This document shows, piece by piece, positions 46,401-60,101 of a stretch of DNA of 64,000 nt. The position numbers were made by a program, and so were the translations under genes. The notes under the pieces were generated by a model, which did not search any database, was not told the DNA's origin, and was given only the letters and a program-made list of their open reading frames with translations. How positions within the stretch are numbered: the first letter of the stretch is position 1; every line of letters starts with the position of its first letter. The stretch comes from Astropecten irregularis (Eukaryota > Echinodermata > Asteroidea > Paxillosida > Astropectinidae), in assembly GCA_963971285.1 (NCBI GenBank), contig OZ020248.1, positions 12,152,001 through 12,216,000 of the forward strand, given 5' to 3'.

Positions 46401-49400
46401 AAAGACCTAGACCTAGCTCTAGACAGCAGATTTGGATGCAGCTCAAATTTTGAAAGTTGTCTTAAATTTTGCCAATTGAGGGCAGCATTCAAAACAATTT
46501 TGACATTTGTCGTAATTTCATCAACTGATGGCAGCATTTGATATGATCTTGTATGATCAAATTTTTCTCGGATTCACATCCATCAGTCCGTGGAGGCATC
46601 TGACCCTGGCAGTCAGGATGACTCCATGGAGGTGGACATCCAACCCCACTCAGCCACCGATGACCGATCATCCTCAGCCCCTCGAGTCTCGTCCTTGGAC
46701 CGTACAGCCTGCTTCACCCTCTTTGCTAAGTTTTCCAAGGAGGTCCTGGTCCGTCTCAAGCAGTACAAGGATGACCTGCTGGCCTCCTGCCTGCTGCTGG
46801 TGTTGTCTCTCCCCCATGAGATTGTGGAAGCTGAGGTGGCCCAGCTGGTGCCAGCTCTGCAGGTATTATTACATGTATGAGCCTCTTGGTGAATGTGTGA
46901 TACCCTAGATACAATGGCATGCAGAGCCCAGAGAAGCTCTCAGCCTTGAGAAAGATCCTGCTCGGATTGAAACATTAGACCCTGGGCCAATTTCATAGAG
47001 CTGCTTATCAAACAGGATTACCAACCAAATTTTCATGTGATGTTTACTGCTTTTGACTTGTATTCGGCCATTGTTTGTTGAGCATAACACTCATAAGAAG
47101 TTTTGGCTGGCCTACTGATTTCATAATAACAACATTTTTGGTGCTTAAGCAGCTCTCTGAAATTGGCCTCTGGCTAACTCAATGCATTTCATATGTTTTG
47201 TGTTATATTTCATTTCCTTTCTTCAGATGACTTTCCGTCTTGGCCTGAGCTACCTTCCCCTGGCTGAGGCCGGACTAGGTGCCCTGGAGGGCTGGATGAA
47301 GCAACTGCCCTCGGACTCACTCCGGCCGTACCTGAAAGAGATCCTACCACTCCTGGATGGCTACCTCAGGGCCACGGTCACTCAAGGTATGGTGGTATCT
47401 CACTGACTCTCAAACTCATCCATCTCATCTCATCTACACCCTACCTCATCCTTATTTTCTCCTGCCATCCCCTGCCTCCTCCTTGACCTACCCATCAGGA
47501 ACTGACTTCCCCGAAGGATCAGGGAGGCTATTGAAATCTTCAAGCACGACACCGTCCCCCATGTCCTTCAAATTTTATAGCAACATCTGGCGGCCACTCC
47601 TTAAGACTACTACTCCTTGGAAGTAGGGTCCAGAGATGCAACTTTTCCGATTTTAATCGGAAATCCGACTTTTTTCTATTTTCCACACCATTTCCGATTT
47701 TGTTCAGCATCAGGCTACTCTCGTAAAATGCTTCGAATTGTACAATTTATTTTGAAAAAACTAAAGATCGGAACCAAACTATCATTCGCGCACGATCTAC
47801 ACCACGCGAATGAGTATATAATCTCGCGCGTAGTCGCCATTACAGTGTTAAAGTCAGTCATACAGGGTAAATGCGGTATGAAATACAAAGGCCGGTGTTG
47901 TGTGGAGCCGTCAGTGACTGGAAATACGTTTATATATTGACCTTTGACACAAGTAAATGACCAATAGCGCGTGATCTCATGGGCTCACTCGATGCGATGC
48001 ACACAACGAATGCATGCACATAACAGCACATGTTTACATGTAGGCCTACAGCTGTACGTTGTTTCGTGCACGTGGGATTTATACTGCTGATTCATTCGTG
48101 CTGTCACTTTTCGTTCGTATCAAACCAACAGGCCTACACTACAGAATTACAGAATGCAACATCTAATTGTCGACAGAAAGAAATGATCTTTGTGATATCG
48201 AAAACGATGTCAAAGGCAAATTACAATGAAGATACAACTTGAAGAAAAGGAAGTTAAGTTAAGTATTAGGCCTAACGCAACGTCAGGCCTTCGCAACGTC
48301 AGGCCTTCCTTCCTCCATTATGGGCCTACCACGTAAGAAAACTTTGTTTGCCAGGCATGCCAGCTAGGACGCTGCCTTAGTTCTAGGGCTGAAAAGTTTG
48401 TCACGTACGTTCATAATTCTTGAGTAAAATGTAACTCATGCTGCAACTGACATCATAATTGTGAAAGACCAGTGAATATCGATAAACTTTCGTCTCCATA
48501 TCCTAGCCGACTGCACAGCATGTACATTCACTCCATTGGGTTGTGCCGTATGTCTACACGCGCGCCGCGGCGCAGCGTACAAAATATTCATACTCGCGGT
48601 CATTTTCCGATTTTTTTGGCATAGGTCAGTTGCATCTCTGAGGGTCCTCTAAGTGAACCAGAACCCCACCCCACCTGATAGCTACATCGGTCTCCAGTCC
48701 CGCGCACCCATCATGGCTAGGGTCTCCTATACCCCTATACCCGAACCAACTTCCCACAGTCCCACAGCTGAGTGTACACACATCCAGAATCCCTACTCCA
48801 CCCATCACAGCCGGAATCGATTATAACGCACTGACTTCTCGCTTCACGGCACACACTCTCCTGAGAACGACCAGAGTACACTGGGCGAAACGTCGAGAAC
48901 CAACTTCTCACTGGTTCTTTTAAGAACCACACATCTATAAAAGAGATTTTACATGGTGTCTTTCCTTTAGTAAATTCCACATTCATCAAGCACGTGAAAA
49001 TCAGTGAACCATCTTTTCGAAAAGCTTTGACGCCTGAGTGCTCTTCCTAAACAAAACAGGTGCTGATGGGGTCGCTGTGGTCAAAACAGTCACTATGTCA
49101 GCCGTCTCAAGCGCTGGACGCAAAGGAAAGAGAAAGCTTCCCTTAAGACTGATCCAAGATGCTGCCCTGTGCGGAGAGGTATGTTCCATCATGTCCATGA
49201 TTCTTCCTTCACTATTAGATGTAAAGAATTGCTGTGACAGGTGTCTTGATTTCGTCAACTGAGGGCAGCATTCAGACTGATCTTTTTTGCTAATTTTGAG
49301 AACAAGTCTTAATTTTGTTAACAGAGGGCAGCATTCAATATCTTGAAAATTTTGAAAACAAATTTGCCGAAGCCGCAGCCGCCAATTTTAAAATTTTTAA

Positions 49401-52400
49401 TGCTGCAGCCGCTGCCGCTAATTTTGCCGCAGCCGCAAATTTTGAAAATTTTGAAAGCCGCAGCCGCTGCTGCAAAGTTTGAAAATGTAGAAAGCCGCAG
49501 CTGCTGCTGCAAAGTTTGAAAATTTTGAAAGCCGCAGCTGCAGCCGCAAATTTTGAAAATTTTGGAAGCCACAGCCGTAGCCGCAAATTTTGAAAATGTT
49601 GAAAGCCGCAGCCCCAGCCGCAAATTTTGGAAAACATAGCCTCAGCCTCAAATTTTTACAATTTTGGAAGCCACAGCCGCAAATTTTGAAATTGTTAAAA
49701 GCCGCAGCCACAGCCACAAATTTTGAAAATATTGAAAGCCGCAGCCGTAGCCGCAGCCGCAAATTTTGAAAATGTTGAAAGCCGCAGCCGTAGCCGCAGC
49801 CTCAAATTTTTAAAATGTTGAAAGCCACAGCCGCAGCCGCAAAATTTGAAAATTTTGGAAGCCGCAGCCGCAAATTTTTAAAATTTTGGAAGCCATAGCT
49901 GCAGCCGCAAATTTTTTAAAATATTGAAAGCCGCAGCTGCAAATTTTTAAAATTTTGAAAGCCACAACCGCAGCCGTAGCCGCAAATTTTTAAAATGTTA
50001 AAAGCAACAGCCTCAGCCGCAAATTTTTAAAATGTTGAAAGCCACAGCTGCAGCCTCAAATGTTTAAAATTTTGAAAGCCACAGCCGCAGCCGCAAATTT
50101 TGATAATGTTGAAAGCCGCAGCCGCAAATTTTGAAAATTTTGGAAGCCACAGCCGGAGCCAAAAATTTTGAAAAAAATGGAAGCCGCAGCCGCAAATTTT
50201 GAAAATGTTGAAAGCCGCAACCGCAGCCGCAGCCGCAAATTTTGAAAATTTTGGAAGCCACAGCCGCAGCCACTTTTGGCAACTGAGGGCGGCATTCAGT
50301 ATGACGTTTTGGAGGCAAAATTTGAAAGCAGATAAAAACTAGCATCACTTTTTTTGTTTTTGCCCATTACCAGACTCAAGACTCACCCCTGCGGAGTGTC
50401 CAGCTACGTATCATGCAGCTCCTAGGGTCACTGGGTGGTCAGACCAATGCTTGGCTCCTGGAGACCAGTACGGAGGAAACTGCCAAAGTGGCAGTAGCAT
50501 GGGACACCCAACCCAGGCTGCAGTTTGCCGTACCCTTCGTGGACATGAAACCCGTCATTGAACTAGGTTGGTTCTTGGATTGTTGGTTCATAGAGTCTAA
50601 AGCCCTATGATCGATCGTAATTTGAGTTAGGATAACCCATGGTTCCTATTTAGGGCTGCTAAACTCCTATGATAGTAAGTTACTATGAGATTGGTGAAAC
50701 CTAGCCAGTCAATTTTGACAATTCTTTGGCTTTTTGCCACATCGAGGCAGTTGCTAAACCAATACTTTACCAATACCACTGCTGTACATGTACATGCCCT
50801 TTAAAGCAATAGACATTGTTGCTCAATTGGCAATTAGAACTTGTGGCATTGTTGCAAAAACGGCATGTTCAGTTTTACATCAAATGTGTACACTTAACTT
50901 GATTTGTTTCCTTCTGTGCAACTTTCAGATCAGTTTTTGCCGAGAGTGGTTGAACTTGCATTAACATCAGGCGACCGTCAGACAAAAGTAAGTACCAGTA
51001 TTTATTTCTTGTGGGACTCTCCCGATGTTCATACTTAAACTACATTTTGAAATGAAATTTTCAGTGACGACACACTGTTGAATATGTATGATTACTTTCA
51101 CAGGTAGTGTAGGCCTACATGCACGGGCATCATGTACGTGTATGTTAATTGGGTGTGCCTGACTTTGAAAGCAACGTATGCGCAGTGTGTTTTTTTTCTT
51201 CCCGTTTTCGGGGGGAGATTTTACACGATTCCAAAGGCGTTATTAGTGACAGCTCTGTGCGTATGTGTGTGTGCGGATCACTTGTACGTACATATGTGCG
51301 TGCGTGCTGGTCAGTGCGGTTCGAGTATCCACACCAATAACATCGTGAACCAAGACTAGCCATCGCCTTGATAGCCTAATGCATTTCCTTGATGCGTATC
51401 ACTTCGGGGTTCTAGTTAAAAAGATCCTAGCTAGATCTTGTTGGAATGCCTTTTAATGAAGATCATGTATAAGAGATTGAAACACGTCACTCCTAATATT
51501 TAGCTTTTTCTGCCTTTATCTACTGCATAGTCTGTTTTAATTCTAAATCCAATCCTTTCATTAACGGCTATTTTTTTTCTTTTCATTTCAATAAAAGGTA
51601 GCAGCATGTGAGTCCCTACATACCCTGGTTCTTTACATGCTTGGTAAGGGAACCCAGCAACCTGAACAGAGACAGGCCAAGGTGAGAGTGAACCAGGCTA
51701 TCAACTATCAATATGTTTTGTTTTCTTTTTGTGTTGTGACCATCATTTTACCAAATATGGCTGAGTAAATGGATCAAAATGATTAGTTGTTAAAATAAGC
51801 AGAATTTGAATGAAATATCACAAAACAAAAATGTAAAATCTTCAAATAACCATATCTTAAAATGATCCTTGGGATATAGCGGTATGTGAGTGGTTTCATG
51901 GCTTCTGGCTGCCAAACGAACAAAGATAATTGACTATTAGGGACACCACCAACGTAGGGCTGGATAGCTCAGTTCGTAAGAACACCAGTACGGTATTCTG
52001 GAGGTCGCTGGTTCAAATCCCACTCTAGTAAATTTTACTTTGTTTAGAGGTACTATCATACTTTGGTAGCATAACGAAACAGATATTTCACAGATTTACC
52101 TATAACTTACAGGGTATAAAGATGGCGATGGTAGAAACCTGCCGTTAAAATTTGTCTGCCTGAAAGAGTGAAACTAATGACTAAAAAGCAATTTTGATCT
52201 TTAAAAGATAAAAAATAACGGTGAAAAGATTTTTCACTATTTTCTCAAAAAGTGGGCACCGTATAGGACTGGAATTTTCACAGATGACTGTTACTGTATC
52301 TTCCTTGATATTTTTGCTCATGAATCTGCATTCTTTTGACAAAAATCAAAGTATGATATTACCTTTACTACTATCCAATGACTTATAATTGATCCAGTCA

Positions 52401-55400
52401 GTTTCCCGTTTGTTTACTTGTTTTTGTTTGGTTCTTTCGTTGCTTGGGGTTGTGATCATCTAGAGCCCTATGCAGCATCTGTATCGGCGGGTCTTCCCGG
52501 CTCTCCTGCAGCTGGCCTGTGACGTCGAGCAGGTCGCCAGGCAGCTCTTCAATCCTTTAGTTATGCAGCTCATTCACTGGTTCACCGGCAACAAGAAGTT
52601 TGAGAGTGAGGAGACAGCGGCGCTGCTCAACGCCATGCTGGACGGCGTCGTGCATCCGACCGATACCTCGCTGAGGGACTTCTCTGCCGGCTGCCTGCGG
52701 GAGTTCTTGAAGTGGTCCATTAAGCAAACGTCCAAGAAAGTAAGCTCGCCGGGTTATTTTTTGTTCAGTTTGGCAAATTCTGTGGCCAAATACACCGACC
52801 CAGTAGGCCAAGCCCACCATGGCAACGGCCAAGCAACAATGCACACGCACGCACCCAGCGTGTGAAAATTGCCCACACACGATGCGTTTCACACCCTCAA
52901 CCACCGAAAGCACCTCTCTCCATTGGATTTTGGTTTTGGAAAAGGCCATAAATGTACATTTCCTCTCAGCCAGGGCATCAAGAGTCAGAATTACAATGAA
53001 AATATAAACACCGCTTGACTATGGTTAAGGATATAACTCGGGTTTGTAAAAGAATTGCCTTGTTCACACAAAACAAAAGTAAACTCAACGAAAAGTAGTA
53101 ACGTTATGCGGGACAAAATGGCGGCAATTTGTCAGACCTTAAATAATGCATCGTGATTGATTAATTTGTCAAGGTGCATGGCCTACTGGATTGTGTCTCT
53201 AACATGATTTTAATCATGCTATTAAAAAGAAATCATGCGCCTATGATGTTTCTTGTCTCGGTTTTGCAGCAACAGGAGAAGAGCCCCATTAACGCCAAGT
53301 CGCTGCTGAAGCGGCTGTACAGCATGGCGCTTCACCCGAGCGCGTTCAAGAGACTTGGAGCAGCTCTTGCCTTCAACCACATCTACACTGTACTCCGGTG
53401 AGTCTAGCTTGTCAGGGAAATTCTTTCTGGTACAGTACAGGATTAATTACATACTCAAACAGAAATGTTCACAAATTTATGTATAACTTTCAGGGTATGA
53501 AGATGGTGATTGTAGAAACATACCGTTATTCTGAAATGGTGTATTTATCCGAAAATTAGTAAATTAAGGACCGGAAATGGTTTTGATCTTGGGTATCAAG
53601 AAAAATTGAGTCGGGTTTTCAGACGTCTGATTGAGCTCAAATTTGCACATGTTTATTTAATATTTCATGTACATTGTTAGATAAGACAAAGTGTGAGTGC
53701 TATCCTGTGACCTTTATACCAATCATGTATTTTAAATGTCTACATCTTTCTGTTGTTTGTATCACTAGTGAGGAAGATTCGTTGGTCGATCATTTCCTAT
53801 GTGAGATTCTTGTGACCTTCATCAATAGTCTGGCACTGGCCCACCATGATGACAAGTCCCTAGGTAAGTCCATCCATGGTTTGTATGGCTTCTGACTGGC
53901 ATTTGAACACAGGTGGTGTCGCACAGAGCAGCCCGTTGCCGCATCTACCTTTGAGGGGTACTCCTTCGGTGTCCTGATGGCCATCCCCCAGGCGGCCATG
54001 TAACCCATCCCCATCCCAGCAAAATAATGATCCATCTGCAGACACAACCGCGTGTCATGTCGACGCCCTACTGGGCGTGTCCTACCAGTAGGTTCTCTCG
54101 TAGAAAGGATTCGCCTGGCAGGATCGCTCGCAGGGAATCTAGCCACATGACCATAAAGTCGCATCTGGCACTCACATATCATGCAGATAATATGTCTCAT
54201 GATCTGACTCTCTCTGAGTAACCTCTCCTTGGTCTGACCAGCAGTACCCAAGGATCTTCCTCAGAGACTCAGTACTGAAGACATTGAGTCGCCTCCCCAG
54301 GCCCCAATTCAAGGCCCATGTCTCACAACCGTAGAGTAAGACAGGCAAGACCAGGACGCTGAAGACCCGAATCTTTGTCCTCTTGCATTGATATCGCGAG
54401 CGCCATACAGACCAGTCCAGTGAATCCATCACCCCACATGCCATACCAATTAACCTCATGTTGTGCTTATATCCGTTTAAATGAAAACAAGGTACTCAGC
54501 TGCAAGGAGTTGAGGTCTTGAATCATCTAGAGAGAATCATTCGAGTCAAAGCAGACATGCTGAACAAGGAGAGCAAAAACAGAAGAACTCCAAGGTACGT
54601 AATCAAACTCTGACTTGAGGAAGAGAAACTCAAATGCTGGCTAGCTCAGGTATTCTAAAAATAAAGCTCCTGGTTTTCCCATAGATAACTCAGACTGTCA
54701 CATTTGCACGGAACCAGTCACATTTTTGTTTGTTCATTTGTCATCTCTTTTTACTAGGGAGTTTCCTACTAATGATTGTCCCACCCTGAGCATACTGGTG
54801 GTGTGGCTTCTGCGCCAATGTGGCCGGGCCCAGACCGAGTGCCGGCACCAGTGTATGATGCTCGTTTTCAAGATTACGCCTCTTCTGCCCGGTAAGTTTT
54901 AATTTTATGCAAATTAGGCTTGCCCTTCACTGACGTAGATGAACACTGCATATTCAGTGCTTGTTGAGTGAACCTGCAAAAAAAAATCATGTTTTGGCTC
55001 AGGTGGGATTGGAACCCACGACCTCTTACTTACTAGTGCAGATGTTATACCATTAGACCATCGCCTGCTGGGGTCAGCAGCCAGGGTAAGTCAAATCCAA
55101 TATCGCAGCAGGTACCACAATTATTATTGTTAAGAATGATTTTTGTCATTTTTGGTATCAAGCAAATATTCCCACCCTCTCCAGAGGATGGCCAGAGTTC
55201 ACTGGCCGGAACGTTGAGACAACTTCTCACCGGTTCTTTTCAGAACCACACTTCTACATGTACATGGGAGTCAGGTTGGCGTAGCAGTTCTTTCCTCGCC
55301 TTTCACCTCTGGCAGACCGGGTTCAAATCTTGCTCAGTCCAAAAGTGGATTGGGTTTTCAGTCCCTATACCTGATTCTGTGGGTTTTACCCAGAATATAA

Positions 55401-58400
55401 CTATGCGGTTTTCCTCCCACCTCTAAAACTGTATCTTCTTCTCATCATCTTTCCATAAAAGGTTTCATCAGGCTTGCGAGCTACAGTGCCAAGGGCACTT
55501 TTGAGGAATCCTTGGTGTCATTACCAGAAATGAATAATTATAAAAAGAGCTACATAGCGTCTCTGCAAACCTTCCTTCTCAAATATTCCAAGTTTATATG
55601 GGTCTGGTTCCCATACTCTTGTATTTTTTTTTTGCATACATGTTGTGCAGGTCGTAATACACCACAGACATGGATGCAGAACACACTGAAGGAGAAGGGA
55701 CCAGACTATTTTGTTTCCAGGTAACAAATATTACATTTATAATCATATGGCAACTCACAAATTGATTCTGTCTTGTGATTGGACAAGCTCTGTGGTCATG
55801 TGATCTATTAAGATAGCAACAGAAAATAATTGCAGAAGCAACTCTGAAATTGCACTGTAATAGTTTGTACATTTGAAATTAATTATTGAAACTTTTAACA
55901 ACGTAGAATTGTGCTGTATGACTTTATAAAAGCATTAGTCTCAGATGTTGAAACACAGATTGCCATTTTTATTTTGATGTCGATTTCTGCTTCCTGCTTG
56001 TAGACAATATCATTTGTAAAAGGTTTCTGGGCGTGGATCCAGGAGCTGATTTCACAAAGCACTATTAGAATGTGAATCAGTATAAATGACTATAAGCAAA
56101 GTGTTAAGTCAGAATACATGTCAGTATAGTGGAACTCGTCTTAAGATCGATCTTTATGTTTTTGTGAAATCCAGCCCAGATTTGGTTTAGCTTTGGAACA
56201 AAGAAGAATTTGGTTTCTGCGGATTTGGGTCCATATTCAGATTTGGATTATTAGTTCCCATTTCGGATTTATATTTGAGCTCGAATTCTGATTTGAGTCT
56301 GGGTTCAGATTTGGGGCCTTTTCCAAACCTCGGCTCCGGCTCTGGCTCTGTCATCCATATGCTGAAAATATAGGTTGTGCTTTTTAATTTAAGCTGAAGC
56401 TCTGTTTTCATTTTCAAACCAGATAATCTACTGCCGAACCGCAGCCAAAAGCCTCTATTTTGATACCTGTTAATTTAGAATGGATACATGAAATAGAGCT
56501 GTAGAGCCAGAGCCAGAGCCAGAGCCAGAGCCTGAGCCGGAGCCAAGGTTTGGAAAATTAGATTCAGACTCTGGTTTGGATACTGAATTTTGATCACAAT
56601 TGAATTGCAACTGAATTTCAGATTTGAAGGGGGCGGTGTGAAGACGGCCAGCTTCAGCGGTATTGCCAAGTACCCTACCCTGTCCAGCATGGGTCAGCCC
56701 TTCTCAGTCAAGCTAGCCTGTACCTGGTTTGATTATCTGCTGGCGGCGTTGGACTGCTACACGTGGATCTTTGGGGAGAAATTACTGCCACCTATGACAG
56801 TTTTCACAGGTAGGGAGAAAAGTCTGTAATGTAGGGAACATACAAGGATACAACAGCATATTTCACCAAACTCATCATAAAGAAGTCGTAGGACATCGTA
56901 GGAGTTACGATCGATAATCATGAAATTAGGTTGACATTTAACTTACTGGTTAGAAAGAGAAATTTTAATTCTGGTTGGGCCCATCCACTGGAAAGCCATC
57001 GCTACACTATCGGACACTATCCAGAAACAGGGCTTAATTTGTAGTTCTACTGCATTCATATTCATGGCTGACAAGAGGAGGATTTCAGGCTCAAAGGCAC
57101 AGGCCTGGCCAGGCTTTTCAACGGCTTGGGCCTGGCCAGTATTTGAAAAAGTTTCTCTCCCATACATTCCCCACCTATGCACTGGTAGCTTAATAGCAAA
57201 AATCACTCACTGACTAAATTGACTATTAAATATGAAAATTCATCTCGAAGTAAAATGAAGTCATATTTCACTGGATCAAGTCACAACCTCAACTCCAAAT
57301 GTTTTTTGTTTTGTCCTCCCACCTTCTTGGAAAGCTGCCGCCAAGAGGCCGTCAGTACTGCCCCAGGCGCTGAACTATTTCCTGTCTAGCCTGAGCCAGT
57401 GCGACGTCGCTAGGGCGGCCGGTGCCCTCCCACAAGGCGGGGCTAAGGGTTCTGCCTCCCTCCGTCATGTCTTCACCCCGAGGGAGTCTGAGGATTACAA
57501 CCAGGGCAAGTGCACCGTCATCGTGCGGCTGTGGGACTTTCTGACAGTGCTATGGGGAAACTACCCCGATGAGGCTGTTCAGGTATGGAATAATGTGTGA
57601 AGATTGGGTTGGGTGGCTCTTAAGGGATAGTTTATGTTATGATTTTCATTTGGAAACTACTCCGATGAGGCCATTTTATAGGTATGTATGTGTGAAGATT
57701 GGCTTGGGGCCCTGATGGGGATAGTATTTGGAGATTTTCATTTGAAAACTATCCCGATGAGGCCATTTCGGGATGGTATACATGTGAAGATTGTGTCAGG
57801 TCCCTGATGGGGAGTGTGTCTGAAGATTTCCATCTGCTAACTACCACGATGAGACCATTCAGGTATGGTCTACATGTATGCATGAAAATTGGTTTTGGGC
57901 CCTGGTGGGGATAGTATTTGGAGATTTTCGTTTGGTTACTACTCATATTGGGCTGTTAAGATATATTGGTTACGATTATTAACAGTTAAAAACACCTTCC
58001 CAGATGAGAATATCAATTGTGTGAGGGATTACAATTTTTTTTCTTAGAAAATGGGTACTGTAATTATTTCTAAAGCTATATACTAAGTTGGCACAAAAGG
58101 TGAACGGGAACACCGCAGTAATGGCGGCCCATAGACATGGCGGTCTATAGAGGTTATTCACGTGACGTCATTGGCCGTCAAGCACAATGATTGCACACAT
58201 GAAAGAATACGCTTCAGTGCACGTGAAACAATACGCTTCAGTGCACATGCAATGTACAGTGTCCTACGGGTAACCATGGACAACATAGAAAAGCTTGACG
58301 GCCAATCACATGATTTTATGACGTCGGTGAATAACCTCTATAGCTTGTCTTGATTCTTCCTAAAGGCATATCTTAAGGCTAGGCTTCTGTAAGTATCAGT

Positions 58401-60063
58401 TGATTGGACCCGGAAGTGCAGTACCACAAACCGATAGTGAATATTAAAGAGATGTACATGTAGGCAGTGATATTGAGGTTTTATCGATTTGTATACCTTC
58501 TTACAGGTGCTGCCAAAATCATTGTGGCAAGGAAGCCTGTTTGATCTACTTGCTGTTTGCGTTCTTCAGCCCACCCTGGTGGGATTCAACATGGCCGACG
58601 TGGAGATCATGACTAATCTTCCTAGAACAGTACGTACAATGTGGATGACAACAAGTATCTGTGTTCTTTTGTCTTAAGTCTTACTAAACCATCAAGTCTC
58701 CAGGGCCCAATTTCATGGAATTTGTTACGGTTATCAAATTTTCGCTTGTGATGGCAGACATTTTTTTTGCTTACGATTAGTGTTTTTCACGGGAAAGTTG
58801 TCTTTCTTGCTATGCTACGGAGGGACTTTCTGCAGAAATATGGCAGTGCGTTAGCAGAAAAAAAATCAAGGATAGCCTAGACATTCTTCGCTATAAACTG
58901 ATTATAAAGCGCTGAAAGTCTTGCTCATGGATTCCATGAAAAAGATTTCACGCGTAGCAGTGCCCCGTATTAAAGCACAAAAATAGGCCGCAACGGATTC
59001 CATGAAATCGGGCCCTGATTACAGTGCCTTGCTCGAGTGTTTGAAAATCCTGAGATCATTGATGTGTGAGCAAAGGAAATCGACTGAAGCGGGATTTGAA
59101 CCAACGACCCTCGGAATACTGTACTACTATAAACTGAAGTATTCATCCCTATGTTGGTGGTGTCCCTTACAGTAAATTATCTTTGTTCGTTTGGCAGTCA
59201 GAAGCCAGGAAACCACTCACATACTGCTATATCCCAAAGATCATTTAAGGTACGCTCAACATAAGCAATGCTGCAAACCTGGAAAACAGTATATAGGGGA
59301 TCACTCAAAGGTGACGCGGTTTTTGTTTTTTCATCACAATGAAATTATCAAATACATCACACAGGAAACTCTCCAGATTAATATCACATTGAGAAAGGAC
59401 AATTAACTGCAGCAGGATTCGAACCTGCAACCCCGTAATACCATTCAGGTGCTCTAGCAATCAAGCTATTCAGGGACTATTTAGGGAGTGTCCCAAATTG
59501 TCAATTATCTTTGTTTGTTTAGATTAATGAAGCGACATATTTGATCATTTTTGTGTCCAGTCTACTACTGACACACCTGACGAACACCCACTGGATCCTC
59601 TCACAATCCAGTGAGCACCAATCACGGACCCTTTTCTCAAATTCGATCCTCACACACTCCAGTGAGCACCAATCAGAAAGCCCTTCCACACATCCAATCC
59701 TCTCACACCCCAGTGAGCACCAGAATCACAAAACTCCTCCACAGAACAGGATTCCAAGCAATATAAGGACCTCACCTCAAATCCCTCATTTCAATCGTCT
59801 CCTTATGATGACTAGAGGAGGCTAGTCGAAACCTTGAGACCTAACCAGAAGTGTGACTAAAAAAAAAGAAGTGTGAAAGTACCCAAATTTTACAAGGTGT
59901 TTCCGCAAACCGATCCACTAAATATTTCTGTTGTTGTTGTTTTTTCTTTCATGCAGACTGGACAACTCTTGAAGCTCCTGTCTGGTCGACTGCCATCCAG
60001 CATGAAGAGTGTCTTGACTAACGCCATCACTAAGAGCCTCAGGGGTAGCAGGTGACTCAGCTC

Positions 60064-60101
<38 letters not shown>

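Noticed and set aside
49318..50348. Open frames with [12 protein letters not shown] repeats on the minus strand
   Set aside because: Minisatellite translation inside a PRKDC intron.
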